Origin: Brasilonema angustatum HA4187-MV1
GTDB lineage: Bacteria > Cyanobacteriota > Cyanobacteriia > Cyanobacteriales > Nostocaceae
Assembly: GCA_019359695.1 (NCBI GenBank)
Contig: JAHHGV010000019.1
Coordinates: forward strand, 86,503 to 150,502
DNA length: 64,000 bases
Direction: 5' to 3'
In this document: in pieces, positions 37,616 to 48,111 of the stretch
Layout of the letters: each line of letters starts with the position of its first letter
Position numbering within the stretch: the first letter of the stretch is position 1
Notes under the pieces: model-generated
Told to the model about the DNA's origin: nothing
The model's input: the letters and a program-made list of their open reading frames with translations, nothing else
Databases searched by the model: none
Position numbers and translations under genes: made by a program

Positions 37616-39286
37616 CTAATTCCCTGTTTTCGGCTTCAGTGCAAGCAACATATCAACTTCGGTAGTTGTTTTGTCGGGGCTAGTAGCAGTCAAACCCAAA
37701 CCGCGAATGGAACTTATAATAGCACTTGTTTGAGGAGTCATAGGCTGCTGTTGTGCAGTGGCAAGACGATTTAACAGAGGTACGGTTTTGTCCATATCTA
37801 AGTAAAAATATCCACCGTTAGGCTTTTGGAGAGTGCTAGTAACAGCTTTGAAATTGTTGCTATCATCTAAAGACTCACCTTTACGATCACAAAGGGTTTC
37901 GGCTACCGGACCACCAATAGTGACAAATACGGAGTCATTATCTAGCCACCCGTGTGCTAATAAAGCTCCTTGTTGAGGAATCAGCCATTCTGTAACTTCT
38001 TTACCGCCGATATTTCTTTTTGCAACATTGACTGATTGTGCTTTCACAAAGTCATCCAGTTTGTTGAGGGTGCTTTGGGCCATTTTGCGATCGCTTGTGT
38101 GGAAAACTAACGCTCCCCCAAAACCAAGCTGCGCCAACACACCTTGATTTGACGGAATAGCAGCAAAACCAAATTCTCCATCCATCCACCCGAAAATTTC
38201 TTTATCCAGGTCAATATTGACTAATTTCAGTTGCGATCGAGCTTGTTCAAGCGTAAGCTTCAACTCAGGAGTATCTTTTGATTGTTCCACAAGCGCTGAC
38301 CACCAGTTGCTGATTCCTTTTCCGCTCAACATGGCGATTGTATCAGCAGGAAATTGAGATACCACATCAGCAGAACTGTTTTCATACTGATATTTGACCA
38401 ATTCTGGGTCTAACTTGGCAATGGCTTTGAGCCGCACACCCGCATTATCAATTCCTACATTCGCCACCATAGATTTCATCTGCTTTAATTGCTTCATGCT
38501 TTCTGGAGAAATCGGCGTGGCGTTCGGATTTGCGGTTATTAATTGCTGTACCATGCTGCGATAATCAGGTACATAAATTTGCGCTAAGGTGTTGTCTACA
38601 TTGACACCGTTTGTTAACATATTGTTTGCACCTTCTTTACTTGCAAAAGAAGGTTCACCTTTATAAGTGTCAATTGCGTGCTCTACAGATTGCTTTTCCG
38701 GAGCAATGACAACATAAGTCGTATTTAAAACCGCTGTATAATTGTGCTCATTCTTACCAGTCGTTTCTATAATTTTTTCGCCTTTGTAGTCAGTTTCCTC
38801 TACCTTGACTTCTTTTTGTGCCTTCAATTTATTAGCAAAATTCAAGGCACCCAATTTATCTTTGATTCCCACCACAATCAAAATTTTAGAATCTTGTGTC
38901 GCTTGCGGAGCATTCTGTGCAGCGGGTTTTGCTGGACTTGAGGGTAGCATGGCAACCATAACACCACCAACCCAAGGTTTTAAATCTTTTTCATAAGAAA
39001 TGTTGCCATCATTTGACAGTTTTTTATTTAAGTTTTCCAAATTTTGTGCGACTATCTGTTGTGCTTCGGGAGTGCCAAATTGCTCCAACTTTGCCCAAAC
39101 TTTTGGCTCAGTAGAAATGTAAGTTGCCAAAATTGCTTCATCTGGCACAACTTTAGCAGCGCCCAAAACATCAGAAATATCTCCAGAGGGACCACCTTTC
39201 AAATACACATATGCTGCTATTCCTCCTGCCACAACTATGGCAGTACTAACAGCAGGAATTATAAATTTTGACCGACTTTCGGGCAT
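37616..39286 (-). CDS. DUF3352 domain protein, membrane-anchored
   Basis: Encodes 556 residues. An N-terminal anchor (IIPAVSTAIVVAGGIAAYVYL) precedes a large extracytoplasmic domain. Characteristic stretches are VVPDEAILATYISTEPKVWAK, KPWVGGVMVAMLP, FGWMDGEFGFAAIPS and KPNGGYFYLDMDKTVPLLNR. DUF3352 proteins are widespread in cyanobacteria, with no known function; the domain looks like a repeated alpha-beta module. The gene is monocistronic with a strong terminator downstream. It could be periplasmic or thylakoid-lumenal. Confidence 0.85.
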   Translation of the reverse strand: MPESRSKFIIPAVSTAIVVAGGIAAYVYLKGGPSGDISDVLGAAKVVPDEAILATYISTEPKVWAKLEQFGTPEAQQIVAQNLENLNKKLSNDGNISYEKDLKPWVGGVMVAMLPSSPAKPAAQNAPQATQDSKILIVVGIKDKLGALNFANKLKAQKEVKVEETDYKGEKIIETTGKNEHNYTAVLNTTYVVIAPEKQSVEHAIDTYKGEPSFASKEGANNMLTNGVNVDNTLAQIYVPDYRSMVQQLITANPNATPISPESMKQLKQMKSMVANVGIDNAGVRLKAIAKLDPELVKYQYENSSADVVSQFPADTIAMLSGKGISNWWSALVEQSKDTPELKLTLEQARSQLKLVNIDLDKEIFGWMDGEFGFAAIPSNQGVLAQLGFGGALVFHTSDRKMAQSTLNKLDDFVKAQSVNVAKRNIGGKEVTEWLIPQQGALLAHGWLDNDSVFVTIGGPVAETLCDRKGESLDDSNNFKAVTSTLQKPNGGYFYLDMDKTVPLLNRLATAQQQPMTPQTSAIISSIRGLGLTATSPDKTTTEVDMLLALKPKTGN

Positions 39287-39729
39287 TGTAAATGTTCCCT
39301 TTTGCTCAACGAATTATCCTAGATCTTAGTCAGAATGTCATTGTGGATTTTGCGGATTCACTAAACTTGGCTGCACTGGTTTATGGGGATTTAGTGATCA
39401 GATTGTCAATCTGAGAAAATATGGGTATAATAGCGCTCTAAGTAGTACTTCAAAAGCGTTAAGAACAAATCTACAAATGATATTGTTCTTTATCTGAAAA
39501 ATATATTCCTTTTGGTGGTAACAAGCTATTCTAAGCTATATAAAACCATCAGGATATTATTACAGAATTTTAATTGCTTAGGAGCCAAACACTGTATGTT
39601 CAATGACAACAGTGTACAAAATGTTCAGGGTGTATCCTAAGTTGACATAGGGATAACACGCGATCAAGCTGTTTTTCCTTACAACATTCATAAGGAATTT
39701 TCAGGGTTACCAAGATTCAGTAAACATCA

Positions 39730-42354
39730 ATGTCACAACATTTTTTTGATACAGAAAAAACACAGTATAAAACTTTTGAGTTACCTGGGGCAAAACCGCA
39801 TTACAATCCAGATCATCCTGGACAAGTAGAGCATATTTTTTTAGATCTCAGTCTGGATATCGTTAACAAAAAATACCAAGGTCGTTGTAGCATAACACTT
39901 AAACCAATCCGCTACGGTATTGACCGTTTAAATTTAGATGCTGTCAACTTAGGTATCGAATCAGTACAAGTGGATGGAAAAGCGCAAAACTTTGACTACG
40001 ATGGACAACAGTTATCTATCCAACTCGAACCACCTACACAAGTTGACAAGTCCATTGTCATTGCGATCGATTACTCAGCAGACAAACCACAACGCGGTTT
40101 GTATTTTATCCAAAGCGACAAACACTATCCTCATAAACCTTCCCAAGTTTGGACTCAAGGAGAAGACGAAGACTCCCGCTTCTGGTTCCCTTGCTTTGAC
40201 TACCCCGGACAACTTTCTACTTCTGAAATTCGCATCCGCGTCCCCAAACCCTTGATAGCAATTTCCAACGGGGAACTTATTGCTACAGATGAACTTGGTG
40301 ACGACAAAATCTACCACTGGTCACAGCAGCAAGTTCATCCGACCTACTTAATGACTTTAGCAGTCGGTGACTTTGCCGAAATTCGTGATGAGTGGAACAC
40401 AATACCCGTCACGTACTACGTTGAAAAAGGTCGTGAAGAAGACGCCAAACGTAGTATGGGCAAAACTCCCCAAATGATAGAGTTTTTGAGCGAAAAATAT
40501 GGCTATCGATACCCTTACCCCAAATACGCTCAAGTCTGTGTTGACGACTTCATCTTTGGGGGAATGGAAAATACATCTGCTACACTGTTAACTGATAGAT
40601 GTTTGTTGGATGAGAAAGCAGCATTAGATAACCGCAACACAGAAAGCTTGGTTGTCCACGAACTGGCGCACCAATGGTTTGGTGATTTGGTAGTGATTAA
40701 GCATTGGTCTCATGCTTGGATCAAGGAGGGGATGGCTTCTTACTCCGAAGTTATGTGGACAGAGCATGAGTACGGTGCTCAAGAAGCCATATACTATCGT
40801 TTACAGGAAGCTCGCAGTTATCTGGCTGAAGATAGTGCTCGCTATCGCCGTCCAATGGTCACCCATGTTTACCGGGAAGCTATTGAACTTTATGACCGTC
40901 ACATCTACGAAAAAGGCTCATGTGTTTATCACATGATTCGGATCCAATTGGGAGAAGAATTGTTTTGGAAAGCAATTCAGACATTTGTACGGGATAATGC
41001 CCACAAAACTGTGGAAACAGTTGATTTATTACGGGCGATTGAAAAAGCAACTGGACGCAATCTGTTGTTTCTTTTTGACCAGTATGTCTATCGAGGTGGT
41101 CATCCTGATTTTAAAGTCACTTACTCCTGGGATTCTGATAGCAAGCTGGCTAAGATAAGCGTGACTCAAACTCAAGCAAGTGTCGGAAATAGTAGCGATT
41201 TATTTGACTTAAAAATCCCTATCGGTTTTGGGTACGTCCAAGAACCAGACTTTGAGACTTCCTCTTTGACTGCTTCACATACTAGATCTTGTGACCTTAA
41301 AACCTTTACAGTACGAGTGAATGAACTAGAACAAAGCTTCTATTTCCCTCTTGAGCAAAAACCTCAATTTATCAGCTTTGATGTGGGGAATCACTACCTG
41401 AAAACGGTGTCTTTGGAATACCCACTACCAGAATTGAAAGCGCAGTTGGAATTTGATCCCAACCCTATCTCCCGCATTTTAGCAGCAGAAGCTTTGGCGA
41501 AAAAAGGCGGTAATAAAGCCCTAAAAGCGCTGTCTGCTGCACTCAAAAATGACCCCTTCTGGGGTGTACGCGTCGAGGTGGCTAAACAACTTGCAGAAAT
41601 CAAGCTTGATCAAGTCTTTGATGAGTTGGTTGTTGGTTTAAAGGATGAGAGTTCATACGTGCGCCGTGCTGTGGTGGAAGCACTTGGAAAGGTCAAAACT
41701 CATGAAAGCTATAAGGTGTTGAAAGAACTGTTGGAGGTAGGCGATCCTAGCTACTATGTAGAAGCCACAGCAACTCGTACTGTAGGAGTCATAGGGGCTG
41801 GGACAACAGAAGATAAACCAAAGGAAGCAAAGGTGATCAAGCTGCTAAAATCCGTTTTGGAAGAAAAGGCGGGTTGGAATGAAGTCGTACGCAGTGGTGC
41901 GATCGCAGGTCTCGCCGAACTCAAAACCTCAGAAGCCGCTTTAAATCTTCTCATGGAATACACCCACCTTGGTGTACCACAACCCTTGCGTTTAGCCGCA
42001 ATTCGCGCTCTTGGAAAGATTTCTGTTGGTCAAAGTAGTGCGAATGTGGAACGTGTTTTAGAGCGATTGACAGAAATTTCCAACGAAACATTCTTTTTAA
42101 CTCAAATAGCAGTAGTCGCAGCCCTTGGACAAATGGAAATCGCCAAAGCAATTGGAATTTTGCAAGCTTTGGCTGACCAAACACCAGATGGGCGCGTACG
42201 TCGCTACGCTGAGGAAGAGATTTCCAAGGTGCAAACCAACATTGGTTCCGAAAATGCGCTTCGTCAGTTACGTTCTGAACTTGACCAACTTAAACAACAA
42301 AACCAAGAACTCAGAAGCCGCTTAGAAAACTTAGAAGCAAAATCTAAGTCGTAA
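39730..42354 (+). CDS. pepN: M1 family aminopeptidase with HEAT repeats
   Basis: Encodes 874 residues. The N-terminal beta-sandwich is followed by the M1 catalytic domain: exopeptidase motif GGMEN (near 276), zinc site VVHELAHQW (near 308) and the third ligand in KEGMASYSE. From about 560 there are HEAT repeats (ALKALSAALKNDPFWGVRVE; YVRRAVVEALGKVKTHESY), and a coiled coil closes the protein (LRQLRSELDQLKQQNQELRS). This zinc enzyme removes N-terminal residues from peptides. The HEAT-repeat plus coiled-coil end is common in cyanobacterial M1 peptidases and different from the helical domain IV of E. coli PepN. Confidence 0.9.
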   Translation: MSQHFFDTEKTQYKTFELPGAKPHYNPDHPGQVEHIFLDLSLDIVNKKYQGRCSITLKPIRYGIDRLNLDAVNLGIESVQVDGKAQNFDYDGQQLSIQLEPPTQVDKSIVIAIDYSADKPQRGLYFIQSDKHYPHKPSQVWTQGEDEDSRFWFPCFDYPGQLSTSEIRIRVPKPLIAISNGELIATDELGDDKIYHWSQQQVHPTYLMTLAVGDFAEIRDEWNTIPVTYYVEKGREEDAKRSMGKTPQMIEFLSEKYGYRYPYPKYAQVCVDDFIFGGMENTSATLLTDRCLLDEKAALDNRNTESLVVHELAHQWFGDLVVIKHWSHAWIKEGMASYSEVMWTEHEYGAQEAIYYRLQEARSYLAEDSARYRRPMVTHVYREAIELYDRHIYEKGSCVYHMIRIQLGEELFWKAIQTFVRDNAHKTVETVDLLRAIEKATGRNLLFLFDQYVYRGGHPDFKVTYSWDSDSKLAKISVTQTQASVGNSSDLFDLKIPIGFGYVQEPDFETSSLTASHTRSCDLKTFTVRVNELEQSFYFPLEQKPQFISFDVGNHYLKTVSLEYPLPELKAQLEFDPNPISRILAAEALAKKGGNKALKALSAALKNDPFWGVRVEVAKQLAEIKLDQVFDELVVGLKDESSYVRRAVVEALGKVKTHESYKVLKELLEVGDPSYYVEATATRTVGVIGAGTTEDKPKEAKVIKLLKSVLEEKAGWNEVVRSGAIAGLAELKTSEAALNLLMEYTHLGVPQPLRLAAIRALGKISVGQSSANVERVLERLTEISNETFFLTQIAVVAALGQMEIAKAIGILQALADQTPDGRVRRYAEEEISKVQTNIGSENALRQLRSELDQLKQQNQELRSRLENLEAKSKS

Positions 42355-43027
42355 CAGATATAACAGCGCTTCGGTGTTTACTGATTCTATGGGGTAGCCA
42401 ATATTGCTTGCTCTTGACCACTAAATCGCAGATTTGGTGGTCAAGACTTTGAGTGGGGGTTTGAATTCTCCACTCATGCTCTGACCTTCACCATAGCTGC
42501 TTTGAATAGTTCTGCTTTCTTCAAGCATCTTTCCACATTTGGACGTAGACAGAGTTCAAAACCTCCTTTTTTTTTACAATTAGGTTTATTAAATTGCTGT
42601 AAATTTTATCTGTTTTTTCATAAGTGTATAAAGAAAACAGCATACCATAATGTTGATACTAGTGGTGTAAAATTTATACAATCATTATAAAGATTTTGTA
42701 AAGATCAGATTTATGAAGTAAAAATTGGCTTCAGAAATATTACTATTTGATAAATGTAATTAGACCTAAGTGTAAAAATCACATAGAAATTATGTGCCTT
42801 TTCTGAAGGTAGAAAACTCTTTCTGTGTTTGTACGCCAGTGGTTATAAATCTTACAATATGCCAAGATGATACTGATATTTAACCCAGTTGATTATGACT
42901 ATCGGAGGAATACAAAAACGCTCAAATTTCTTTAGTGTGTAGGAGGATATATTTAAAGTTTTTGAGTGCTTTTTGACAATTGAAAAACATTTGATTTGTT
43001 GTACAAAAGTTGTGCAGGGTAGTCCCC
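42355..43027. other. Gene-free region before the exopolysaccharide locus
   Basis: A 15-bp hairpin (CTTGACCACTAAATC-GCA-GATTTGGTGGTCAAG, 42413-42445) lies 60 bp after pepN and may terminate it. The rest is A/T rich; GGAGGATATA near 42942 resembles an RBS but has no ORF after it. The promoter of the polysaccharide genes is probably here. Confidence 0.5.
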
Positions 43028-44245
43028 ATGCGTAAACCTGTTCTCACGATTTTTTACCAGTTCAATCCTTGGAACGCCACAATCGGAGGTATACAAACAC
43101 TCATAAATACATTTATCAAATACGCCCCCAGCGAGTTTGAGGTAAAACTTGTAGGAACAAATATTGATCCAAAAAACCCTGTTGGTAAATGGCAACAAGC
43201 AGAATTTGCAGGTAGAGAAATTGCTTTTTTGCCCTTATTTACACTGGAAGATGATAACGTCCGAAGCTTAATTCCAACAACGCTAAAATATACCGCAGCC
43301 CTTTTAGGGCGTCGTTTTGCTTCCGACTTTATGCATTTTCACAGGATAGAGCCAACAATAGCAGCTCTTAATTGGCAGGGGGAGAAAACTCTGTTTATCC
43401 ACAATGATATACAGACGCAAATGCAAGCAGCTGGTGATAAAAAAGCTATTCTTTGGCGAAGATTTCCTGCTGCATATTTTGCATTAGAAGGTTTGTTAGT
43501 TCGTCAGTTTGGCCAAATTCTCTCGTGTAATACTGATGCAGCGCAACTATATAAGCAGCGTTATCCTAGCTTGCAAGACCGAATTGCGTACATCAAAAAT
43601 TCTTTTGACAATGGAATTTTTTACCCGTTAAAAGAAGATGAACGAGAAATCAAAAGGCGAGAACTGGCGTCTCGGCTAGGTGTGGATGAACAGACTCGTT
43701 TTATTTTATTTGCTGGGAGGCTTCATCCTCAAAAAGACCCGATTTTGCTAGTACGTGCGTTTGCTACTTTAAACGAGCCTCATACTCACCTACTTGTAGC
43801 GGGGAATGGCGAGTTAGGAGTAGAAATGCGTGCGGAAATTGCAAGATTAGGACTTGTAGATAAGGTTACGATGCTGGGAGCAATGACTCAAAGTCAACTC
43901 GCACAGCTTCATCGTGTCTGCAATGTTTTTGTCCTCAGCAGTGCATACGAAGGTCTACCTTTGGTGGTTTTAGAAGCGCTTGGGAGTGGGACTCCAGTCG
44001 TCACGACTCAATGTGGTGAAACCCCAAAATTACTAACTGCTGAGAGTGGGGTTGTTTGTTCTGAACGAACGCCTAGGTGCATAGCAGATGCTTTACGGAA
44101 AGTACTCCTGCATCCAGGAGATTATCCGACAGAATCTTGCGTGCAGACTGCGAAGCCTTATGCAGCGAGTACGGTTGTTCAACAGGTTTACAGCGAAATG
44201 CTAAATCGCTGGGAACAGCGCAATAGCATTGCGATTCAGGTCTGA
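43028..44245 (+). CDS. GT4 family glycosyltransferase (exopolysaccharide locus)
   Basis: Encodes 405 residues from the ATG. GT-B fold: the N-terminus reads NPWNATIGGIQTLIN and the C-terminal domain starts RFILFAGRLHPQKDP. The donor-site motif SSAYEGLPLVVLEALGSGTPVV has the EX7E glutamates. Likely a retaining sugar transferase that extends a lipid-linked repeat unit on the cytoplasmic side. First gene of the polysaccharide block, all on the plus strand to 56.2 kb. Confidence 0.87.
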   Translation: MRKPVLTIFYQFNPWNATIGGIQTLINTFIKYAPSEFEVKLVGTNIDPKNPVGKWQQAEFAGREIAFLPLFTLEDDNVRSLIPTTLKYTAALLGRRFASDFMHFHRIEPTIAALNWQGEKTLFIHNDIQTQMQAAGDKKAILWRRFPAAYFALEGLLVRQFGQILSCNTDAAQLYKQRYPSLQDRIAYIKNSFDNGIFYPLKEDEREIKRRELASRLGVDEQTRFILFAGRLHPQKDPILLVRAFATLNEPHTHLLVAGNGELGVEMRAEIARLGLVDKVTMLGAMTQSQLAQLHRVCNVFVLSSAYEGLPLVVLEALGSGTPVVTTQCGETPKLLTAESGVVCSERTPRCIADALRKVLLHPGDYPTESCVQTAKPYAASTVVQQVYSEMLNRWEQRNSIAIQV

Positions 44246-44469
44246 ACAGAATGCGCTCTCAAAACAAAAACAAGGAAATATAAAAGACGAAAAATTATAG
44301 TTATCAGGGAGAGACAATGCTTTTTTAGAGTTCAGAAATTGAAACAGAGAAACAGAACTTTCTTGTGTTCCCACGTCTTGTGTTGTTGTTTTCATCTCTG
44401 TTACAAAATGTAAATTGATTTCGATTTGTACATGCTTTTACATCACAAAACTAGCACGACTTAACTAGT

Positions 44470-45660
44470 ATGAAAATTGCTGTCATTGGTGCAAAAGGTC
44501 TACCTCCCAAACAGGGCGGCATTGAGCATTACTGTGCAGAAGTGTATCCTCGTATGGTAAAACAAGGACACTCTGTTGATTTATTTGCCCGCTCCTCTTA
44601 TACGGACAGTTCCTGGCAAGACCGTTACGACTATCAGGGCGTCCAAGTTATCTCTTTACCTGGTTTCGGTTTAAGAGGAGTGGATGCTTTAGTGACGTCA
44701 GCACTAGGAGCACTAGCAGCCTCTAACACAAAATACGATATCATTCATTTTCACGCTCTTGGTCCATCTCTATTCACTTGTTTACCAAAACTTATCAATA
44801 GTGCAAAGATTGTCGTAACCTGTCAAGGTTTAGATTGGCAACGTGCTAAATGGGGGAGCTTTTCAACTCGCGTTATTCAAATGGGAGAAAAGGCTGCTGT
44901 TCGTTTCGCTGACGGACTGATAGTCGTATCCAATGTGCTCCAAACCTACTTTTTGCAAACTTATGGTAGAGAGACAGTCTACATCCCCAACGCCCCAGCC
45001 AGGTATGGTGAGTCAGATCCCAATTTTGGTTACGGTACTCAATTAGGTCTTGAGCAAAAGCGCTATATTGTCTTTTTGGGTAGATTGGTACCAGAAAAGT
45101 GTCCTGACTTGCTAGTTGATGCCTTTACTGCTTTGAATCCTCCTGGATGGAAACTCGTTCTAGCGGGTGGTGTGAGCGATACGAAATCATTCACATCACA
45201 ACTATTACAAAAGGTTGCAAATAATCCAAATATTGTCTTTGCAGGCGAACTTCGAGGACAACGTCTTTGGGAAATTGTCCGGGGAGCAGGGTTATTTGTC
45301 CTTCCCTCTAATCTAGAAGGACTACCTCTAGCAATGTTAGAGGCAATGCAGGAAGAGATACCAGTCGTAGCAAGTGACATCCCACCTCACAAGCAATTAA
45401 TTAGTGGAGGTCGCGGAAAGTTGTTTGAAGCTGGAAACCTCAGCTCTTTTATTGACACCTTAGACTGGGCAATACATCACCCACAAGAACTAAGAGCTAT
45501 GGCTGTGCATGCAAAAAGACATGTACAACTGAACTATAGCTGGGATCACATCACGAACGAAACCCTCAAACTCTATACAACACTTATTTCCTCCCCCGAA
45601 CCAGTAAATATTTACCAACAAAGGCAAACTGGACTTGCGGAGGTTATTGGGAAAAAATAG
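44470..45660 (+). CDS. GT4 family glycosyltransferase, DUF1972/rhamnosyltransferase type
   Basis: Encodes 396 residues. The N-terminus MKIAVIGAKGLPPKQGGIEHY is the signature of the DUF1972 group, which includes rhamnosyl- and galactosyl-transferases of capsule loci. The donor half begins YIVFLGRLVPEKCPDLL and carries SNLEGLPLAMLEAMQEEIPVVASD. It probably adds the second sugar of the repeat unit. It is separated from the previous gene by 224 bp with an ATG at 44470. Confidence 0.87.
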   Translation: MKIAVIGAKGLPPKQGGIEHYCAEVYPRMVKQGHSVDLFARSSYTDSSWQDRYDYQGVQVISLPGFGLRGVDALVTSALGALAASNTKYDIIHFHALGPSLFTCLPKLINSAKIVVTCQGLDWQRAKWGSFSTRVIQMGEKAAVRFADGLIVVSNVLQTYFLQTYGRETVYIPNAPARYGESDPNFGYGTQLGLEQKRYIVFLGRLVPEKCPDLLVDAFTALNPPGWKLVLAGGVSDTKSFTSQLLQKVANNPNIVFAGELRGQRLWEIVRGAGLFVLPSNLEGLPLAMLEAMQEEIPVVASDIPPHKQLISGGRGKLFEAGNLSSFIDTLDWAIHHPQELRAMAVHAKRHVQLNYSWDHITNETLKLYTTLISSPEPVNIYQQRQTGLAEVIGKK

Positions 45661-45873
45661 GTAAGTTAGGTAGTCGTTTGTCATTTGTGACGCCGCTGCA
45701 CCAAGTAAGTTTCCAATTGGACAGCAACTGGTCAGATTTGTCCAAAAGGAGGCTGTTGTGACCTTTTAGGTGACTGGCGCGCCATTCGGCGAGCGCAGCG
45801 TATACTGTAGAACTTACGGCACACCCGTGTCGTAAGTATAGGTGAACTCAACCAAGTTATTTATTCAAATTTT

Positions 45874-45905
45874 CATGAGTCATGAGTTATGACTCATGAC
45901 TCATG
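45874..45905. promoter_or_regulatory. Perfect 13-bp palindrome upstream of the wzc-type gene
   Basis: CATGAGTCATGAG and CTCATGACTCATG are separated by TTATGA and end 5 bp before the RBS (AGGGAG, 45911-45916) of the tyrosine kinase gene. It could be an operator, or a translation-controlling hairpin. Repetition of ATGAGTC also fits a heptamer repeat. Confidence 0.5.
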
Positions 45906-45925
45906 AAATAAGGGAGAAAGATCTA

Positions 45926-48109
45926 ATGGAAAAAGGAATATCAAGTGTACTAGCAGTGCTGAGGCGACGAAGTATTCCCGCAGTCGCTGCATTTGTTGCT
46001 GTGATTGGTGGGGCGATCGCATATCTTGCGGTGACACCAAGTAAATATGAAGCTTATGCGCGACTGATGCTGGACGACAAAAGGGTGAGTGTCTCAGAAT
46101 TAGGTCGTGATCTCACCCAAGTGTCTGCAAACGCACCAGGAATTAGTCCCTTGGCTGATCAAGCAGAACTGATCAAGTCGCAACGTGTTCTTGAACGAGC
46201 GATCGCGATTGCCTTTCCTCAGATAAACGGTAATTTATCTCAAAGTCCTGTATCAACTACAGAACTCACTCGTAATTTAAAAGTTAAAATTGTTCCAGCA
46301 ACCAATATTTTGGAACTAAGTTATCAATCTCGCGATCCTCAGCTTGCAGCTAAGCTACTCAACGCCATTTCTCAAGCGATAGTTGAGGACAACATAAAAA
46401 GCATTGGTCTTCAGGCTACAAAGGTTAAGCAATTTTTAGAACGCAAACAAGTACCCGAGGCGGAAAATAAGCTGCTACAAGCTGAAGCGCAAGAAAACAA
46501 ATACAGAAAATTGAGCGGTATTGTCTCCGTTGAAGAACAAACAAAAAGCTTGGTGGAGAGTATAGCAACTCTAGAAGACCAAGAGCGTACTCTCTCAGCT
46601 CAACTTCAAGAGATAAAAGCGCGAGATGCATCCTTGCAGCAAGTTACCAAAAGTACAAACCTGAACAACGCCTATTCATCCGTTCGCAGCGGACAAGACG
46701 AAGAAATTAAGAAACTGCGAGCTAAGTTATCAGAACTGGAAAATAAAATCATCGAAGCTCGTTTACGCTTTACAGATGATCATCCAGCTGTGGCGAACTT
46801 AGTTGGAGAACGGGATGCCTTGCGTGCAGTATTATCACAACAACTGGGTCGCGTGTCCTCAAAAAATCAAAGCGACTCCACAAATAATTTCGCTGGTGAT
46901 CAACTCTCTCAAGATTTAAACTCTAAATTTATCCTCAATAGAATCGAAGAGTCTGCAGTTAATGATAGGCTCAAACTTCTCCAGCAAAAGCAAGTTGATC
47001 TCCAGAATCGTCTGGGTCAACTACCCATGAAACAGCAACAACTCACTGTACTAACCCGCAAACGGGAAGAAGCCGCAGTATCTTTGAAGTTCCTACAAGG
47101 CAAACTGGAAGAAGCACGGCTGACAGAAGCACAAAAAGTGAGCAACATTCGTGCGATCGAGAATGCCGTAGCACCATCATCACCATCTGAACCCAAGCAG
47201 AAAGTGGTATTAGCACTTGCTTCTGTGTTTGGAATAATGCTAGGTGTTGGCGTTGTGTTACTTCTAGAGGTGATGGATAATACACTACGCGATCCTGCCG
47301 AAGCTGAAGAACTACTACAGCTAACATTGCTAGGAATTTTACCACGTTTACCTGCTAAGACGCTTGTTCTTGATCCAGCCAGTCAATTCTTAGATAATAT
47401 GGAGTTGATTGAACCTTACCGCACACTCTTCAAAACTTTGGAGTTTCGCAAATCGGAACAATTGCGGATAATTGTTGTCAGTAGTACTATATCTGGAGAA
47501 GGTAAATCTATAGTTGCATCACACCTTGCAGCCGTTGTAGGTATGCTATCTTGGCGAACATTGATTATTGATGCAGATTTGCGAAGACCTTCCCAGCACA
47601 CACTGTTCAACCTAGCCCCTGGTCCAGGGATTACCGATGTGTTAGAAGGAAATGTATCCTTGCTGGATGCTGTGCAGCCAACAGATATTGAGAACCTAGA
47701 TGTATTGACTTGTGGCAATCAACACGCACGTCCCTCACAATTGCTAGAGTCAATTGATATGAAATCCTTGATGGCAGAAGCATCTGAAAATTATGATTTA
47801 GTTATAATAGATACACCACCATTAACTGCTTGTGCGGATGCATTAACATTAGCTCAAGAAGGTAATGGACTTATGCTGGTTGCACGTCCAGGCTTCACGG
47901 ATAAAGAAGTTCTCTCCAAGTGTGTATCTGATTTAACACAAAATCGGATATCTATCCTGGGAGTCGTGGTGAATGGAATGACACATTTGACACAAAATTA
48001 CCGCTATCCTACTTATCGTTACCGACCTCGATTACCCAAATCTCAGAAGCAATTGATTGGTGCGGCAGATGGTACAAGAAATTCTGCGAACGGTATGAGG
48101 CAGAGGTAG
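45926..48109 (+). CDS. Polysaccharide co-polymerase and BY-type tyrosine autokinase (Wzc)
   Basis: Encodes 727 residues from the ATG that has AGGGAG 10 nt upstream; an ATG at 45896 lies within the palindrome and is disfavoured. Wzz domain with two membrane helices (about 22-45 and 430-450), a long periplasmic coiled coil between them, then the cytoplasmic BY-kinase. Walker A is STISGEGKSIVASHLA (near 523), Walker A' LIIDADLRRPS and Walker B LVIIDTPPL. The C-terminus has a tyrosine cluster (NYRYPTYRYRPRL) for autophosphorylation. It controls polymer length and export. It precedes the polymerase by 2 bp. Confidence 0.92.
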   Translation: MEKGISSVLAVLRRRSIPAVAAFVAVIGGAIAYLAVTPSKYEAYARLMLDDKRVSVSELGRDLTQVSANAPGISPLADQAELIKSQRVLERAIAIAFPQINGNLSQSPVSTTELTRNLKVKIVPATNILELSYQSRDPQLAAKLLNAISQAIVEDNIKSIGLQATKVKQFLERKQVPEAENKLLQAEAQENKYRKLSGIVSVEEQTKSLVESIATLEDQERTLSAQLQEIKARDASLQQVTKSTNLNNAYSSVRSGQDEEIKKLRAKLSELENKIIEARLRFTDDHPAVANLVGERDALRAVLSQQLGRVSSKNQSDSTNNFAGDQLSQDLNSKFILNRIEESAVNDRLKLLQQKQVDLQNRLGQLPMKQQQLTVLTRKREEAAVSLKFLQGKLEEARLTEAQKVSNIRAIENAVAPSSPSEPKQKVVLALASVFGIMLGVGVVLLLEVMDNTLRDPAEAEELLQLTLLGILPRLPAKTLVLDPASQFLDNMELIEPYRTLFKTLEFRKSEQLRIIVVSSTISGEGKSIVASHLAAVVGMLSWRTLIIDADLRRPSQHTLFNLAPGPGITDVLEGNVSLLDAVQPTDIENLDVLTCGNQHARPSQLLESIDMKSLMAEASENYDLVIIDTPPLTACADALTLAQEGNGLMLVARPGFTDKEVLSKCVSDLTQNRISILGVVVNGMTHLTQNYRYPTYRYRPRLPKSQKQLIGAADGTRNSANGMRQR

Positions 48110-48111
48110 TA

